Positions 1 through 8,879 of a stretch of DNA of 64,000 nt are shown here, one piece after another. Each line of letters starts with the position of its first letter. Position 1 is the stretch's first letter. Position numbers and translations under genes: made by a program. Below the pieces are notes generated by a model. That model did not search any database. It saw nothing but the letters and a program-made list of their open reading frames with translations, and was not told the DNA's origin. Origin of the DNA: Desulfonatronum lacustre DSM 10312 (GTDB lineage: Bacteria; Desulfobacterota; Desulfovibrionia; Desulfovibrionales; Desulfonatronaceae); NCBI RefSeq assembly GCF_000519265.1, contig NZ_KI912608.1:757665-821664 (forward strand), read 5' to 3'.

Positions 1-2
1 CC

Positions 3-986
3 AACGAGCGTTCCCTGCACCATACCCCCGTCCCCCGGACCGGGGGGCTGGCCATCCTGGCCGGTCTGGCCGTCGGCATGGTCGTTGCCTTGGTGATGGA
101 CGTGCTTGTTCCGGGCGCGCGAGGGCAAGACGCGCTGATCCGCGAAGCGTTTCCGGAGCTGCTCTGGCCGTTGGGCGGGGCGATCCTGGTGGCCTTGATT
201 TCCTTTGCCGACGACCAAAAAGGCGTCGGAGTGGTCCCCCGGTTTGCCGTGCATGTCGCGGCCACGGGCGTCGTCCTGGTCGGCGGCTTGGCCTTGCGTG
301 GTCTGGATCTGGGGGCTTGGGGCTGGATCTGGCCGGGACTTGCGGGCGTACTTTTTTCCGGCCTCTTCATGGTCTGGATGACCAATCTCTACAATTTCAT
401 GGACGGCATGGACGGCTTTGCCGGGGGCATGGGGCTGATCGGGTTCGGCTTTCTGGGGGTGTTCGGCTGGCTGGCCGGAGAGTCCGGTTATGCTCTGGTC
501 TGTTGGAGCACGGCCCTGGCCTGCCTGGGCTTCCTTGCCTTCAACTTCCCTCCGGCCAGGATCTTCATGGGCGACACCGGGGCTTCCACCCTGGGGTTCT
601 GGGCCGGGGCGTTGATCCTTTGGGCCGAGGCCCGAGGGATGTTTCCATTCTGGGCCGGGGTACTGGTTTTTTCACCATTCATCGTGGACGCCACCGTGAC
701 CTTGCTGCGACGTCTGCTGGCCGGAGAAAGAATCTGGCAGGCCCATCGCAGCCATTATTATCAGCGCCTGGTCCAGTTGGGTTGGGGGCACCGTAAAACC
801 GTGCTGGTCGAATACGCCGTGATGCTGGCCGCCGGATCATCAGGCTTGATCCTGATTCAGCTTGGGAAATCGGTGTGGGTTTTACCCGGCCTGCTGCTCT
901 GGGCGTTGATCTATCTTATCCTGGCGTTGCTGGTGGGGCGGATGGAAAGGCGGCTGTCGCAAACCGGCCGGGTGGAAATCGTTTGA
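3..986 (+). CDS. Glycosyltransferase family 4 (WecA/MraY-like), 5' end missing
   Basis: Integral-membrane sugar-1-phosphate transferase that loads a UDP-sugar onto undecaprenyl phosphate to start O-antigen or capsule synthesis. The reading frame is open from base 3 and encodes a family-typical segment (NERSLHHTPVPRTGGLAI) before the first internal ATG at 78, so the true start lies left of the window. Visible motifs are NFMDGMDGFAGG and FMGDTGAS (acidic Mg/substrate loops), and RSHYYQRLVQLGWGH, the cytoplasmic His loop typical of the WbpL/WecA branch. Several hydrophobic stretches alternate with short loops. Which sugar is used cannot be read from sequence. The family is certain; the exact substrate is not. 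Confidence 0.85.
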   Translation, partial: NERSLHHTPVPRTGGLAILAGLAVGMVVALVMDVLVPGARGQDALIREAFPELLWPLGGAILVALISFADDQKGVGVVPRFAVHVAATGVVLVGGLALRGLDLGAWGWIWPGLAGVLFSGLFMVWMTNLYNFMDGMDGFAGGMGLIGFGFLGVFGWLAGESGYALVCWSTALACLGFLAFNFPPARIFMGDTGASTLGFWAGALILWAEARGMFPFWAGVLVFSPFIVDATVTLLRRLLAGERIWQAHRSHYYQRLVQLGWGHRKTVLVEYAVMLAAGSSGLILIQLGKSVWVLPGLLLWALIYLILALLVGRMERRLSQTGRVEIV

Positions 987-1083
987 CGCGGATGCAAACG
1001 CTCGGATATCTACGTTATGAAGAACTGGCCAAGCCCTTTCACTTACCTTGTAGGAGCGATCTCTGCTTGAAAAGGAATATTTT

Positions 1084-1509
1084 ATGACGAACCATGACTT
1101 CACCCTGGAAATGTCCGTTCGCGACTATGAATGCGACATGCAGGGGATTGTGAACAACGCGGTCTATCAGAACTATCTTGAGCATGTCCGCCATGAATGC
1201 ATGAAGTCCGTGGGCATCGACTTCAAGCAATATACCATGATGGGCATTTATTTCGTCGTGGTCCGGGCGGAAATCGACTACAAGAGTGCCCTGACCAGCG
1301 GAGATTCCTTTGTCGTCGGCCTGAGTCTGGTCAAGGAGTCCCGGCTCCGAATGGTCTTTTACCAAGATATTCACCGCCTGCCGGATCAAAAGCTCGTGCT
1401 CAAGGCCAAAATCACCGCCACGGCCCTGAACCAGCAGGGCAGGCCGGAAATTCCCAAGGAAGTGGAAGACGTTATCAGGGCGCGTTTTGTGGAGAAGGAG
1501 AATCAGTGA
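1084..1509 (+). CDS. Acyl-CoA thioesterase, 4HBT (YbgC/FadM-like) hotdog fold
   Basis: A 141-residue single hotdog-fold protein, the normal size for 4-hydroxybenzoyl-CoA-type thioesterases. The N-terminal segment VRDYECDMQGIVNNAVYQNY matches the family active-site region in which the usual Asp of the YxDTD.. motif lies near residues 16-21 (DMQGIVNN); the middle FVVVRAEIDYKSAL strand is also typical. It would hydrolyse an acyl-CoA in the cytoplasm; chain length is unknown. An A/G-rich ribosome site (AAAAGGA) precedes the ATG. A long palindromic repeat begins about 20 bases after its stop codon. Confidence 0.8.
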   Translation: MTNHDFTLEMSVRDYECDMQGIVNNAVYQNYLEHVRHECMKSVGIDFKQYTMMGIYFVVVRAEIDYKSALTSGDSFVVGLSLVKESRLRMVFYQDIHRLPDQKLVLKAKITATALNQQGRPEIPKEVEDVIRARFVEKENQ

Positions 1510-1531
1510 CTGATTATTGAGGGGAATATAG

Positions 1532-1676
1532 CAGTCCGTGGAAAAACTCCCAATTGCTGCGTCGCTGCAAAAAGTTCAAACTCTCACGTATGAATAAATA
1601 CGCTTCGACCTTGAACTTTTTTTGCTCCTTGCACTTGGGGTTTTTGAACGGACTGCCGGATAAGGACTTTTTCAAC
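1532..1676 (+). repeat. Palindromic repeat family P, copy 1
   Basis: About 145 bases that fold back on themselves: outer arms CAGTCCGT / ACGGACTG and inner arms CAAAAAGTTCAA / TTGAACTTTTTTTG surround a roughly 30-base loop. A second copy, about 90% identical by eye, lies inverted at 15757-15903. Each copy sits directly after a stop codon and in the same orientation relative to the upstream gene. No open reading frame is supported in it. It resembles a non-autonomous fold-back (MITE or REP-like) element or a 3'-end structure. Confidence 0.8.
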
Positions 1677-1748
1677 ACTCAGATAGATGAAAGGTGCGAC
1701 CCTGAAAGGTCGCGAGCCAATGGCATGGTCTGAGAAGGGGGGATGGAT

Positions 1749-3287
1749 ATGTCCGAACAGCGCGTGTTGGTCACCGGGGCCACGGGATACATCGGCGGAC
1801 GACTGATCAAGAAGCTGCTGGAACGCGGGCACGCGGTAACGGCCATGGCCCGTTCCCTGGGCAAGGTGGGGTGCCGACCCTGGGCCGGGCATCCGTTGGT
1901 GCGCCTGGCTCAGGGCGACGTCATGGACCAGGCTTCCCTGGAACGGGCCATGGAGGACTGCACCGCGGCCTATTATCTCGTGCATTCCATGACTCCGGGG
2001 GCCAAGGACTTCGCTTCGTCCGACAGGGTCGCGGCGGAGAACATGGCCCGGGCCGCGGATAATCAGGGGCTGTCGCGGATCATCTACCTGGGCGGCCTGG
2101 GGGAGGAGAGCGACGCGCATCTGAGCAAGCACCTGCGTTCCCGGTTGGAGGTGGCCAAGGTGTTGCGGGAGGGGCGCGTCCCCGTGACCTTTTTGCGGGC
2201 GGCGATGATCATCGGGTCGGGCAGTGCGTCGTTCGAGATTCTGCGCTACCTGACCGAACGGCTGCCGGTGATGATCACCCCGCGCTGGGTGCGCACCGAA
2301 TGCCAGCCCATCGCCGTGTCCAACGTCATCGAGTACCTTTCGGGCTGTCTGGAACATCCGGAAACCACCGGCCAGACGTACGACATCGGCGGTCCGGACG
2401 TGCTGACCTATGCCCAAATGTTTCAATTGTACGCCGAAATTGCCGGACTGCCGAAGCGGGTACTGATTCCGGTCCCGCTTCTGACCCCTCATCTTTCCTC
2501 ATTGTGGATCAATTTCGTGACGCCGATTCCCACGATCCTGGCCAAGCCGTTGGTGCTGGGACTGCGCAACCGGGTGGTCTGCTCGGAGAACCGGATTCGG
2601 GAGATCATCCCCCAGCCGCTGTTGACCTGCCGGGAAGCCATCACCACGGCCTTGCGGAAAATCGAGCAACTGGACGTGGAGACCTGCTGGAGCGACGCCG
2701 GGTTTCAGCCTCCGCCGGAGTGGCTGGATTGCGGGGACGCGGCCTATGCCGGGGGCACGCTGCTGGGTTTGTCCTACCACATCAAGATCGCGGCCAAGCC
2801 GGAGGAAGTCTGGCCCGTGGTGGCCGCCCTGGGCGGGGAAACCGGCTGGTACTACGGCGATTGGCTCTGGCGGCTGCGCGGGTTCATGGACCGGGTGGTC
2901 GGCGGGGTGGGGTTGCGGCGCGGGCGACGGCATCCAACGGAAATTCGGGTCGGCGACGCCCTGGACTTCTGGCGGGTGCTTCAACTGGAACCCGGGCGGC
3001 GTTTGCGCCTGTTGGCGGAAATGAAGACACCCGGGGAAGCCCTGCTGGACTTCGAACTGCGTCCCTCCGGCCAGGATGGAGCGTACACGGAAATCATCGA
3101 GCGATCCCGGTTTCTGCCCAAGGGACTGTGGGGCTTGGCCTACTGGTACGTCACCTATCCGTTCCATATCCTGATCTTCAAGGGCATGCTGGAAAAAATC
3201 GCCCATCAGACGGGACGGGCCGCCGGACCGGCCAAGCCGCTGGGGCCATCGTCCACCACGAGTTGCGCTTTGCCCGGTGGACGCTAA
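1749..3287 (+). CDS. SDR-family NAD(P)-binding protein with C-terminal DUF2867
   Basis: Two-domain protein of about 512 residues. The N-terminus is an extended/atypical SDR Rossmann fold (VLVTGATGYIGGRLIKKLL) of the NmrA/complex-I-subunit-like type; the C-terminal half (from about residue 335, GLSYHIKIAAKPEEVW onward) matches DUF2867, a START-like domain often fused to such reductases. The catalytic YxxxK of classical SDRs is not evident, so it may bind cofactor without classical activity. The start at 1749 is preferred over 1743 because the GGGGGG ribosome site then has normal spacing. The substrate is unknown; the fusion is common in bacteria. Confidence 0.8.
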   Translation: MSEQRVLVTGATGYIGGRLIKKLLERGHAVTAMARSLGKVGCRPWAGHPLVRLAQGDVMDQASLERAMEDCTAAYYLVHSMTPGAKDFASSDRVAAENMARAADNQGLSRIIYLGGLGEESDAHLSKHLRSRLEVAKVLREGRVPVTFLRAAMIIGSGSASFEILRYLTERLPVMITPRWVRTECQPIAVSNVIEYLSGCLEHPETTGQTYDIGGPDVLTYAQMFQLYAEIAGLPKRVLIPVPLLTPHLSSLWINFVTPIPTILAKPLVLGLRNRVVCSENRIREIIPQPLLTCREAITTALRKIEQLDVETCWSDAGFQPPPEWLDCGDAAYAGGTLLGLSYHIKIAAKPEEVWPVVAALGGETGWYYGDWLWRLRGFMDRVVGGVGLRRGRRHPTEIRVGDALDFWRVLQLEPGRRLRLLAEMKTPGEALLDFELRPSGQDGAYTEIIERSRFLPKGLWGLAYWYVTYPFHILIFKGMLEKIAHQTGRAAGPAKPLGPSSTTSCALPGGR

Positions 3288-3337
3288 CAGGGCCGAACGT
3301 CACTTGGTTGGTATTCTGGACGCTGGAGCTTGGGAAC

Positions 3338-3432
3338 GATCGAAACATCGAAATCGAAATCGCTATCGAAATCGGAAAGTTGCCAGAAATCGATTTTGGT
3401 CACGATTTCGATTCCGATTTCGATAACGATCC
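3338..3432. repeat. Hexamer-unit hairpin repeat H1
   Basis: Runs of six-base units of the form GAAATC on the left are answered by GATTTC units on the right, so the whole can fold into a long degenerate hairpin. It lies in the gap between the SDR gene and the ATP-grasp gene. It is closely related to H3 (19181-19259), including the shared flank GATCC(A/G)GAGCGCC. Five more members occur in the window. Confidence 0.8.
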
Positions 3433-3550
3433 AGAGCGCCTGCGGCTCGATAACAGATCAGCCCTGCCGTGAACCCCAAAACGATTGACCTCGCCATGGA
3501 AAGGGCCTACCGAGAGCACATTTTATCCGGATGCCTTGGAGGGCGAGAAC

Positions 3551-4969
3551 ATGTTCATGGAGGACGATGTCTTTTTTTCAGACATCAAGCTGGACCCCGA
3601 GGTTTCGTACTTTCTGTACATTGGTGAAATCAAGACGGATTGCCTGAACCAGTTCGTCAAGGAGACCCTGTCCAAAATTCACGGACGGCCTTTTGATTTC
3701 ATCTCCATCCTGTCGGACGTGCTGGAATCCTACCCGCACAAGAACACCCTGGTGATCAATCCCATGGCCCGGGAACTGTACCGGGCCAAGGGGCGCAAGG
3801 TCAGTTTCCGGATCGCCCCGAGGACCTTCGCGTCCATGGTCTCGGCTTCCGCCGCGGTCAACGATCTGATCCGGCAACTCCTGGACAAGCAGGGTCAGGT
3901 GTTCATCCACGTCTTCGAATCCGTGCCGGAGCTGACCCTGGCTTTGATTCCCGACGTGCGCATCCTCGGTCCCAGCGGACACATCGCCAATATCTGGAAC
4001 AACAAGCTTTACCAGCTACAGATGCTCAAGGGCACGGCCCCGCTGATCGACTACCGGGTTTGCGCGGACGCGGAGCACATGCTGGAAACGGCACGGGATC
4101 TCTGGGGGGAATGGCCGGACGGCATTTTCGTCAGCCAGCCCTATTCCGCGGCCGGGGTAAACAGCTTCCTGGCCACTACTCAGGAGGAGATCGAGACCAA
4201 AGTCGCCCACCTCAAGGGGAAGTTCTTCATCAGTCGCTATATTCCCCACCTTGACGATCCCACCGTGCTTGGCGTCGTGGCCGGACCCTCCGACGTCTTC
4301 ATTGCGGCCATCGCGGACCAGGAGATTCAGGACGGAAACAAGTTTCGCGGATCGACCTTTCCGTCGGCGTTGTCTTCCGCCTTGCAGCAGGAACTGCGAG
4401 AGATCACCCGCAAGGTGGGGCAGGTCATGGGCCGCAGCGGGTATCGCGGGATTTTCGGCTGCGATTACGTTGTCGACGGCCAGGGCCGGATTTATTTCGT
4501 GGAAGTCAATGCCCGGAAACAGGGCACCACCATGGAAATGTGCTGTACCCTGGAAAACGCGTTGCCCGCGGACACGCCCGGCTTGTTGGAACTGGAGTAC
4601 CACGCCGTGATGCACAATCGGTTTCCGGAAAACAAGATGGAAATCGTCGACGCTCTGGGAGACATTTGTTGGCGGACCTACAATTACAAGTTGGACACGG
4701 AAGCCGAGACCAATCAGATCGTGCCCGTTGATGAGGATGAACGAACCCTGTTCAGGGAGGTCAAGGCGGGCAGACAGGACCACGGCGTGATCGTGATGGA
4801 ACATGTCGGCGGCAGGCTTGCCGTGCAACCTGGGACGTTCCTGGGTCGCGTGGTGGCCGTTGGTCACACCCGGGCGCAGTTGGAAGAGGATATCCGTCTG
4901 GGCATCCAACAGCTCAAGGAATCCATTTTCGATACGCTACAGACCCAAACCACAACGAAGGATGACTGA
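3551..4969 (+). CDS. ATP-grasp domain ligase-like protein
   Basis: A 472-residue ATP-grasp protein, first gene of a run with a KamA-type radical SAM enzyme and an M20 peptidase. The C-terminal part carries the Mg-ATP signature FVEVNARKQG (Glu318, Asn320, Arg322) after a glycine-rich segment GYRGIFGCDYVV; the first 180 residues match no family I recognise. Such enzymes join a carboxylate to an amine or thiol through an acyl phosphate. The ATG at 3551 is chosen because GGAGGG lies 7 bases upstream; a longer frame from 3485 has no ribosome site and begins near repeat DNA. The next gene starts 2 bases after the stop, so they are almost certainly co-translated. The substrate is unknown. Confidence 0.75.
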   Translation: MFMEDDVFFSDIKLDPEVSYFLYIGEIKTDCLNQFVKETLSKIHGRPFDFISILSDVLESYPHKNTLVINPMARELYRAKGRKVSFRIAPRTFASMVSASAAVNDLIRQLLDKQGQVFIHVFESVPELTLALIPDVRILGPSGHIANIWNNKLYQLQMLKGTAPLIDYRVCADAEHMLETARDLWGEWPDGIFVSQPYSAAGVNSFLATTQEEIETKVAHLKGKFFISRYIPHLDDPTVLGVVAGPSDVFIAAIADQEIQDGNKFRGSTFPSALSSALQQELREITRKVGQVMGRSGYRGIFGCDYVVDGQGRIYFVEVNARKQGTTMEMCCTLENALPADTPGLLELEYHAVMHNRFPENKMEIVDALGDICWRTYNYKLDTEAETNQIVPVDEDERTLFREVKAGRQDHGVIVMEHVGGRLAVQPGTFLGRVVAVGHTRAQLEEDIRLGIQQLKESIFDTLQTQTTTKDD

Positions 4970-4971
4970 TC

Positions 4972-6555
4972 ATGAGCAGCACGACCCCGCATGTCTTGGA
5001 TTCGTTTACCGAGGTTTTTTTTGAAGACTTGTTCATGGCCGAGGGGGATACTTCCGCATCGGAAGTACAACTTGCCGCTGTGGCTGAGTTGAAGGACGCG
5101 GCCTTGACCCAGGACCGCACCGGCCCCATTGTCGAACTCTTCGCGGAATTGGCTCGGATTCATGGTGAGCAGGGCCTGACACCGGAACAGCTTGGCCTGA
5201 CCCGGGAGGAACTTGTCACGTTGGCGGACAAGCATGCCAAACTGGATGAACACGGTGTGACCGTGGGTGGACGAGTAGGCAAGGCCCTGCCCATTGTCGC
5301 CGAAGCCAAGTCCCGGATCACCGACTATCTGGAACGCCACGCCGTGGAAGCCCCCAGCGGGATCGAGGCCTGGGAGCGAATCCAGGAGAATCAGGCCCGA
5401 ATCAAGCGCGTACTGGGCATGACCGACGAGGACTGGAACTCCTATTCCGGACAGTTGCGCCATGCCGTGGAGGACGTGGACGCGCTGGCCTCGATTATCG
5501 ATCTGCCGGCCAAGGCCGTGGAGGAGGTCCGACGGGTCACCCAAACCTACCGGATGCGCCTGACCCCATACTATGCCAGTCTGATCCTACCGAATCGGAG
5601 CAACGACCCCGTGCTGCTTCAGGCCGTGCCCACCGCGGAAATGATCGACAACGCCGGGGTGGAGATCCCGCCGGTGGCCGCGGACCATTCCCCGGCCCGG
5701 CTGATCGACCAGTTCTATCCCCGGGTGGTGACCATCAAGGCCACCAACATGTGCGCCATGTACTGTACCCACTGTCTGCGCATCGCGCACATCGGCGCCA
5801 AGGACCGGATCTACAGCAAGGAAGCCTACGGCGAAGCTCTGGACTATATCCGGGGCAACCCGGAAATCCGGGACGTCCTGGTTACCGGCGGAGACGCTTT
5901 CGTGCTGCCCAACTCCATGCTGGAATGGCTCCTGGGTGAACTGGACTCCATCGAGCATGTGCGGATGAAGCGGCTGGGGACCAGGATCCCGGTCACCACG
6001 CCGCAGCGGGTGGACGGGGCATTGCTGGACATCCTGGAGGCCAGCAATGAGCGCAAGCCGGTGCGCGTGGTCACTCAGATCAATACGGCCCAGGAGATCA
6101 CTCCGGTGTCCAAGGCCGCGTTCAAGGCGATTTCCGGGCGCGTCATGGCAGTGATGAACCAGGCCGTGCTGCTCAAGGGCATCAACGATACGAAGGTCAA
6201 GATGTGGAAGCTGTGCGAGACCATCCAGGAGTCCTACGTCCGGCCCTACTACGTGTTCAATTGCAGCTACCGCAACCCGCAGTTCACGCATCTGCGCGTT
6301 CCCGTGGCCACGGGACAGGAGATCATCGAGAGCATGTACGGCAACATCTCCGGTGATGCCATCCCCCGGTACATCGCCACGGCCGGCGGCAAGATTCCCC
6401 TGCACAAGACCAACCTTCTCGGGCGCAAGGACGGCAACCTGCGGATGCAGAAGCCCTGGAACGAGGAGCGGGTGATGTATCCGGACGCTGATCCCGGAGA
6501 GTACGCCCGCCAGGATTTCGGATTTGCCAGGTATCGGGTCGACACGGAAAAATAG
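4972..6555 (+). CDS. KamA-family radical SAM aminomutase-like enzyme, non-lysine pocket
   Basis: 527 residues. From about residue 150 it aligns with lysine 2,3-aminomutase (conserved WNSYSGQLR, LTPYYASLI, DPV..QAVPT). The radical SAM cluster is C261-AMY-C265-TH-C268 and the PLP lysine is K474 in AGGKIPL. The two aspartates that bind the lysine side chain in the clostridial enzyme (D293, D330) are replaced: the first by S432 (FNCSYR against YQCDLS), the second by T470 or Y467 depending on the gap. So it probably isomerises a different alpha-amino acid to a beta-amino acid. The first ~145 residues are an extension absent from classical enzymes. It is tightly coupled to the ATP-grasp gene (2-base gap) and the M20 gene (7-base gap). 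Confidence 0.8.
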   Translation: MSSTTPHVLDSFTEVFFEDLFMAEGDTSASEVQLAAVAELKDAALTQDRTGPIVELFAELARIHGEQGLTPEQLGLTREELVTLADKHAKLDEHGVTVGGRVGKALPIVAEAKSRITDYLERHAVEAPSGIEAWERIQENQARIKRVLGMTDEDWNSYSGQLRHAVEDVDALASIIDLPAKAVEEVRRVTQTYRMRLTPYYASLILPNRSNDPVLLQAVPTAEMIDNAGVEIPPVAADHSPARLIDQFYPRVVTIKATNMCAMYCTHCLRIAHIGAKDRIYSKEAYGEALDYIRGNPEIRDVLVTGGDAFVLPNSMLEWLLGELDSIEHVRMKRLGTRIPVTTPQRVDGALLDILEASNERKPVRVVTQINTAQEITPVSKAAFKAISGRVMAVMNQAVLLKGINDTKVKMWKLCETIQESYVRPYYVFNCSYRNPQFTHLRVPVATGQEIIESMYGNISGDAIPRYIATAGGKIPLHKTNLLGRKDGNLRMQKPWNEERVMYPDADPGEYARQDFGFARYRVDTEK

Positions 6556-6562
6556 TCGCCCC

Positions 6563-7717
6563 ATGCACGATCAAATCATCGCCTATCTGGCGGAAAAGGA
6601 AACCGAAGCCGTTGAACTGTTGCGGCGTTTGGTGGAGATCCAGAGCGGCAGCCGGAACAAGCCGGGCCTGGACCTTATGGCCGAGGTCATGGGCGAGATC
6701 CTGGGGCAGGTCTTGCCGGACGTCCGAGTCCTGCCCTTTGCCGACTACGGGAACATGGTCCAGGCTTCCTCCGGACCATGGAGCCGTGGCGAATCCGGCT
6801 TCGCCCTGGTGGGACACATGGATACCGTATTCCCCGCGGACACGTCGTTCACCACCTTTCAGGAAGACGGCGAGATCTGTCGCGGGCCCGGGGTTTACGA
6901 CATGAAGGGCGGCCTGGTGGTGGGCGTTTACGCGCTCAAGGCGCTCCGGAGCCTGGGCGTTTTGAATGACATGCCGGTGACGTTTTTGTGTAATTCCGAC
7001 GAGGAGATCGGCTCCCCGGCTTCCCGGCCCTGGATCGAGGAGCAAGCCGTGCGTGGTCTGGCCTGTTTGGTGTTTGAAGGCGGGGGGCTGAACCGGGAAG
7101 TGGTCACGGGCCGCAAGGGCAGGCTGGGTTTGCGGGTGACGGTTCGCGGAAGGGCCGGGCACGCGGCCAAGGGCGGCTCCAAGGCCAGCGCGATCCTGGA
7201 ACTGGCCCACAAGATCACGGCTTTGGAAGCCTTGAACCACGACGTGGAAATCACCGTGAACGTGGGCCGCGTGGAGGGCGGGATCGGGCCGAATACCGTC
7301 CCGGAACTGGCTCAGGCCTTGGTGGACGCCCGGTTTCTCTCACCTGAAGGTCAATCCCGGCTGCGGGAGTCGATGGCGGATATTTTCGCGGATCAAACCG
7401 TTCCCGGTACGTCCTGCGAGCATGTCGAAACCACGGGCCGTCCTGCCATGCCCCAATCCGAGGCGAATAAGCACCTGTACGCGGCGGCCCGGAGGCAGGC
7501 GGCGCTGTTGGGATACGACTTGCCCGACGAGCTGCGTTTCGGAGTTTCCGACGCCAACTTCATTGCCGACCGGGGCGTTCCGGTTCTGGACGGGCTGGGA
7601 CCGCTGGGCGATCTGGATCATAGCGACAAAGAATACATCGTCAGGCGCAGTCTGCTGGAGCGGTCCGCCCTGGTCGCCTCATTGCTGCTGGATTTGTGGA
7701 CCAACCGGCCCCGTTGA
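6563..7717 (+). CDS. M20-family metallopeptidase (carboxypeptidase G2-like)
   Basis: 384-residue dizinc amidohydrolase/peptidase. All expected residues are visible: H85 and D87 in GHMDTVF, bridging D113 in GPGVYDMKGG, catalytic E147 and metal E148 in SDEEIGS, E172 in FEGGG, and H353 near the C-terminus (DLDHSDKEY). The central lid domain follows residue 185 (RGRAGHAAKGGSKASAI). It cleaves an amide or peptide bond next to an amino acid, often glutamate. The ATG at 6563 is 7 bases after the aminomutase stop. In this setting it may break down, or recycle, the amide made by the ATP-grasp enzyme; that is inference. Confidence 0.85.
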   Translation: MHDQIIAYLAEKETEAVELLRRLVEIQSGSRNKPGLDLMAEVMGEILGQVLPDVRVLPFADYGNMVQASSGPWSRGESGFALVGHMDTVFPADTSFTTFQEDGEICRGPGVYDMKGGLVVGVYALKALRSLGVLNDMPVTFLCNSDEEIGSPASRPWIEEQAVRGLACLVFEGGGLNREVVTGRKGRLGLRVTVRGRAGHAAKGGSKASAILELAHKITALEALNHDVEITVNVGRVEGGIGPNTVPELAQALVDARFLSPEGQSRLRESMADIFADQTVPGTSCEHVETTGRPAMPQSEANKHLYAAARRQAALLGYDLPDELRFGVSDANFIADRGVPVLDGLGPLGDLDHSDKEYIVRRSLLERSALVASLLLDLWTNRPR

Positions 7718-7831
7718 CCGCGAATCCTCGGCGTTTGACATCAGCACTCATCTTCGGCATATCACTTCGGACAAGATTGGTGAGAGGTGAATTTGTTTGA
7801 TTTTTAACATTTTTGTTATGGAGGTGTGAGT

Positions 7832-8791
7832 ATGGTAGGAAAGAAATGGTTCGTAGCCTTGGTCGTCGCCCTTGGATTGGCGTTGTCCGCGCCCCAGGCC
7901 ATGGCGAAGCAGGACATTCTGTTCGGCGGAGCGTCCATTACCGGTGTTTACTATCAGGTCGCCCTGCAGATCAGCAACATGATGAACAAGCACATGGGCG
8001 GGGAGTACAACTACATCGGTCGGCCCACCGGCGGCTCGGTGTTCAACATCAACGCCCTGGATCGCGGAGCGTTCGACTTCGCCGTGGCCCAGTCCGACCG
8101 GAATTTTCAGGGCTTCAACGGCACCGCGGACTGGGAAGGCAAGCCGGTCACGGCTTTGCGCAGCGTGTTCAGCATGCATCCCGAGACCGTCATGCTGGTC
8201 ACCCGCAAAGATACGGGCATTACCAGCGTTGACGGCTTGAAGGGCAAGCGGGTGAACATCGGCAATCCCGGTTCCGGTCAGCGCGGCAATGCCGAAGATG
8301 TCCTGCGCATGTACGGGCTGGATTTCAACACGGATTTCCGGGCCGAGGCGCTCCAGCAGCATGAAGCTTCCCGGGCCCTGGTGGACCGCAACATCGACGC
8401 TTTTTTCTACACCGTGGGCAACCCCAGCGCGGCCATTGAAGAGCCCGCCCAGTCGGTGGATCTGGACATGGTTCCCCTGAATTCCGACGCCGTCAAGGCG
8501 TTCGTTGCCGAGCATCCCTTTTACATCACGACCAGCATCCCGGCCGGCACATACCGCGGCATTGACCGGGACATCGAGACCTACGCCGTGACCGCCACCG
8601 TGGTCACCAACGACTCCGTCTCTGAGCAGGTGGTCTACGACATGGTCAAGACGGTATTTGAAAACCTGGATGAGTTGCGGGCTTCCCACGCCGCTTTCCG
8701 TCATCTGAAGCCCGAGGAAATGCTGCAGGGTCTTTCCGCTCCGCTGCATCCCGGCGCCGAGAAGTACTATAAGGAAAAAGGCTGGATGTAG
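7832..8791 (+). CDS. TAXI-family TRAP transporter solute-binding protein
   Basis: 319 residues with a clear signal peptide (MVGKKWFVALVVALGLALSA, cleavage predicted after AMA before KQDILFGG). The mature part begins with the TAXI hallmark FGGASITGVYYQVA and continues with LVTRKDTGITSVDGLKGKRV and NIGNPGSGQRGNAEDVL, typical of this periplasmic receptor class, whose known members bind glutamate or other small carboxylates. The ATG at 7832 is preferred over the GTG at 7826 because GGAGG stands 7 bases upstream. The gene follows the ATP-grasp/KamA/M20 genes after 114 bases and precedes its permease. Confidence 0.92.
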   Translation: MVGKKWFVALVVALGLALSAPQAMAKQDILFGGASITGVYYQVALQISNMMNKHMGGEYNYIGRPTGGSVFNINALDRGAFDFAVAQSDRNFQGFNGTADWEGKPVTALRSVFSMHPETVMLVTRKDTGITSVDGLKGKRVNIGNPGSGQRGNAEDVLRMYGLDFNTDFRAEALQQHEASRALVDRNIDAFFYTVGNPSAAIEEPAQSVDLDMVPLNSDAVKAFVAEHPFYITTSIPAGTYRGIDRDIETYAVTATVVTNDSVSEQVVYDMVKTVFENLDELRASHAAFRHLKPEEMLQGLSAPLHPGAEKYYKEKGWM

Positions 8792-8807
8792 CCTGTCTTG
8801 TTTGCTC

Positions 8808-8838
8808 AGGGGCGGTTTGCGAACCGCCCCTGTTTTGT
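8808..8838 (+). terminator. Hairpin between TRAP receptor and permease genes
   Basis: A perfect 10-bp stem (AGGGGCGGTT / AACCGCCCCT) with a 4-base loop is followed by GTTTTGTT. Placed between the binding-protein gene and its permease, it can act as a partial terminator or as a mRNA-stabilising 3' end, giving more receptor than permease. It is a common arrangement in binding-protein operons. Confidence 0.7.
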
Positions 8839-8879
8839 TCCTCCCTCCGCATTGTTCTCACAAGCACTAAAGGTCCGCC

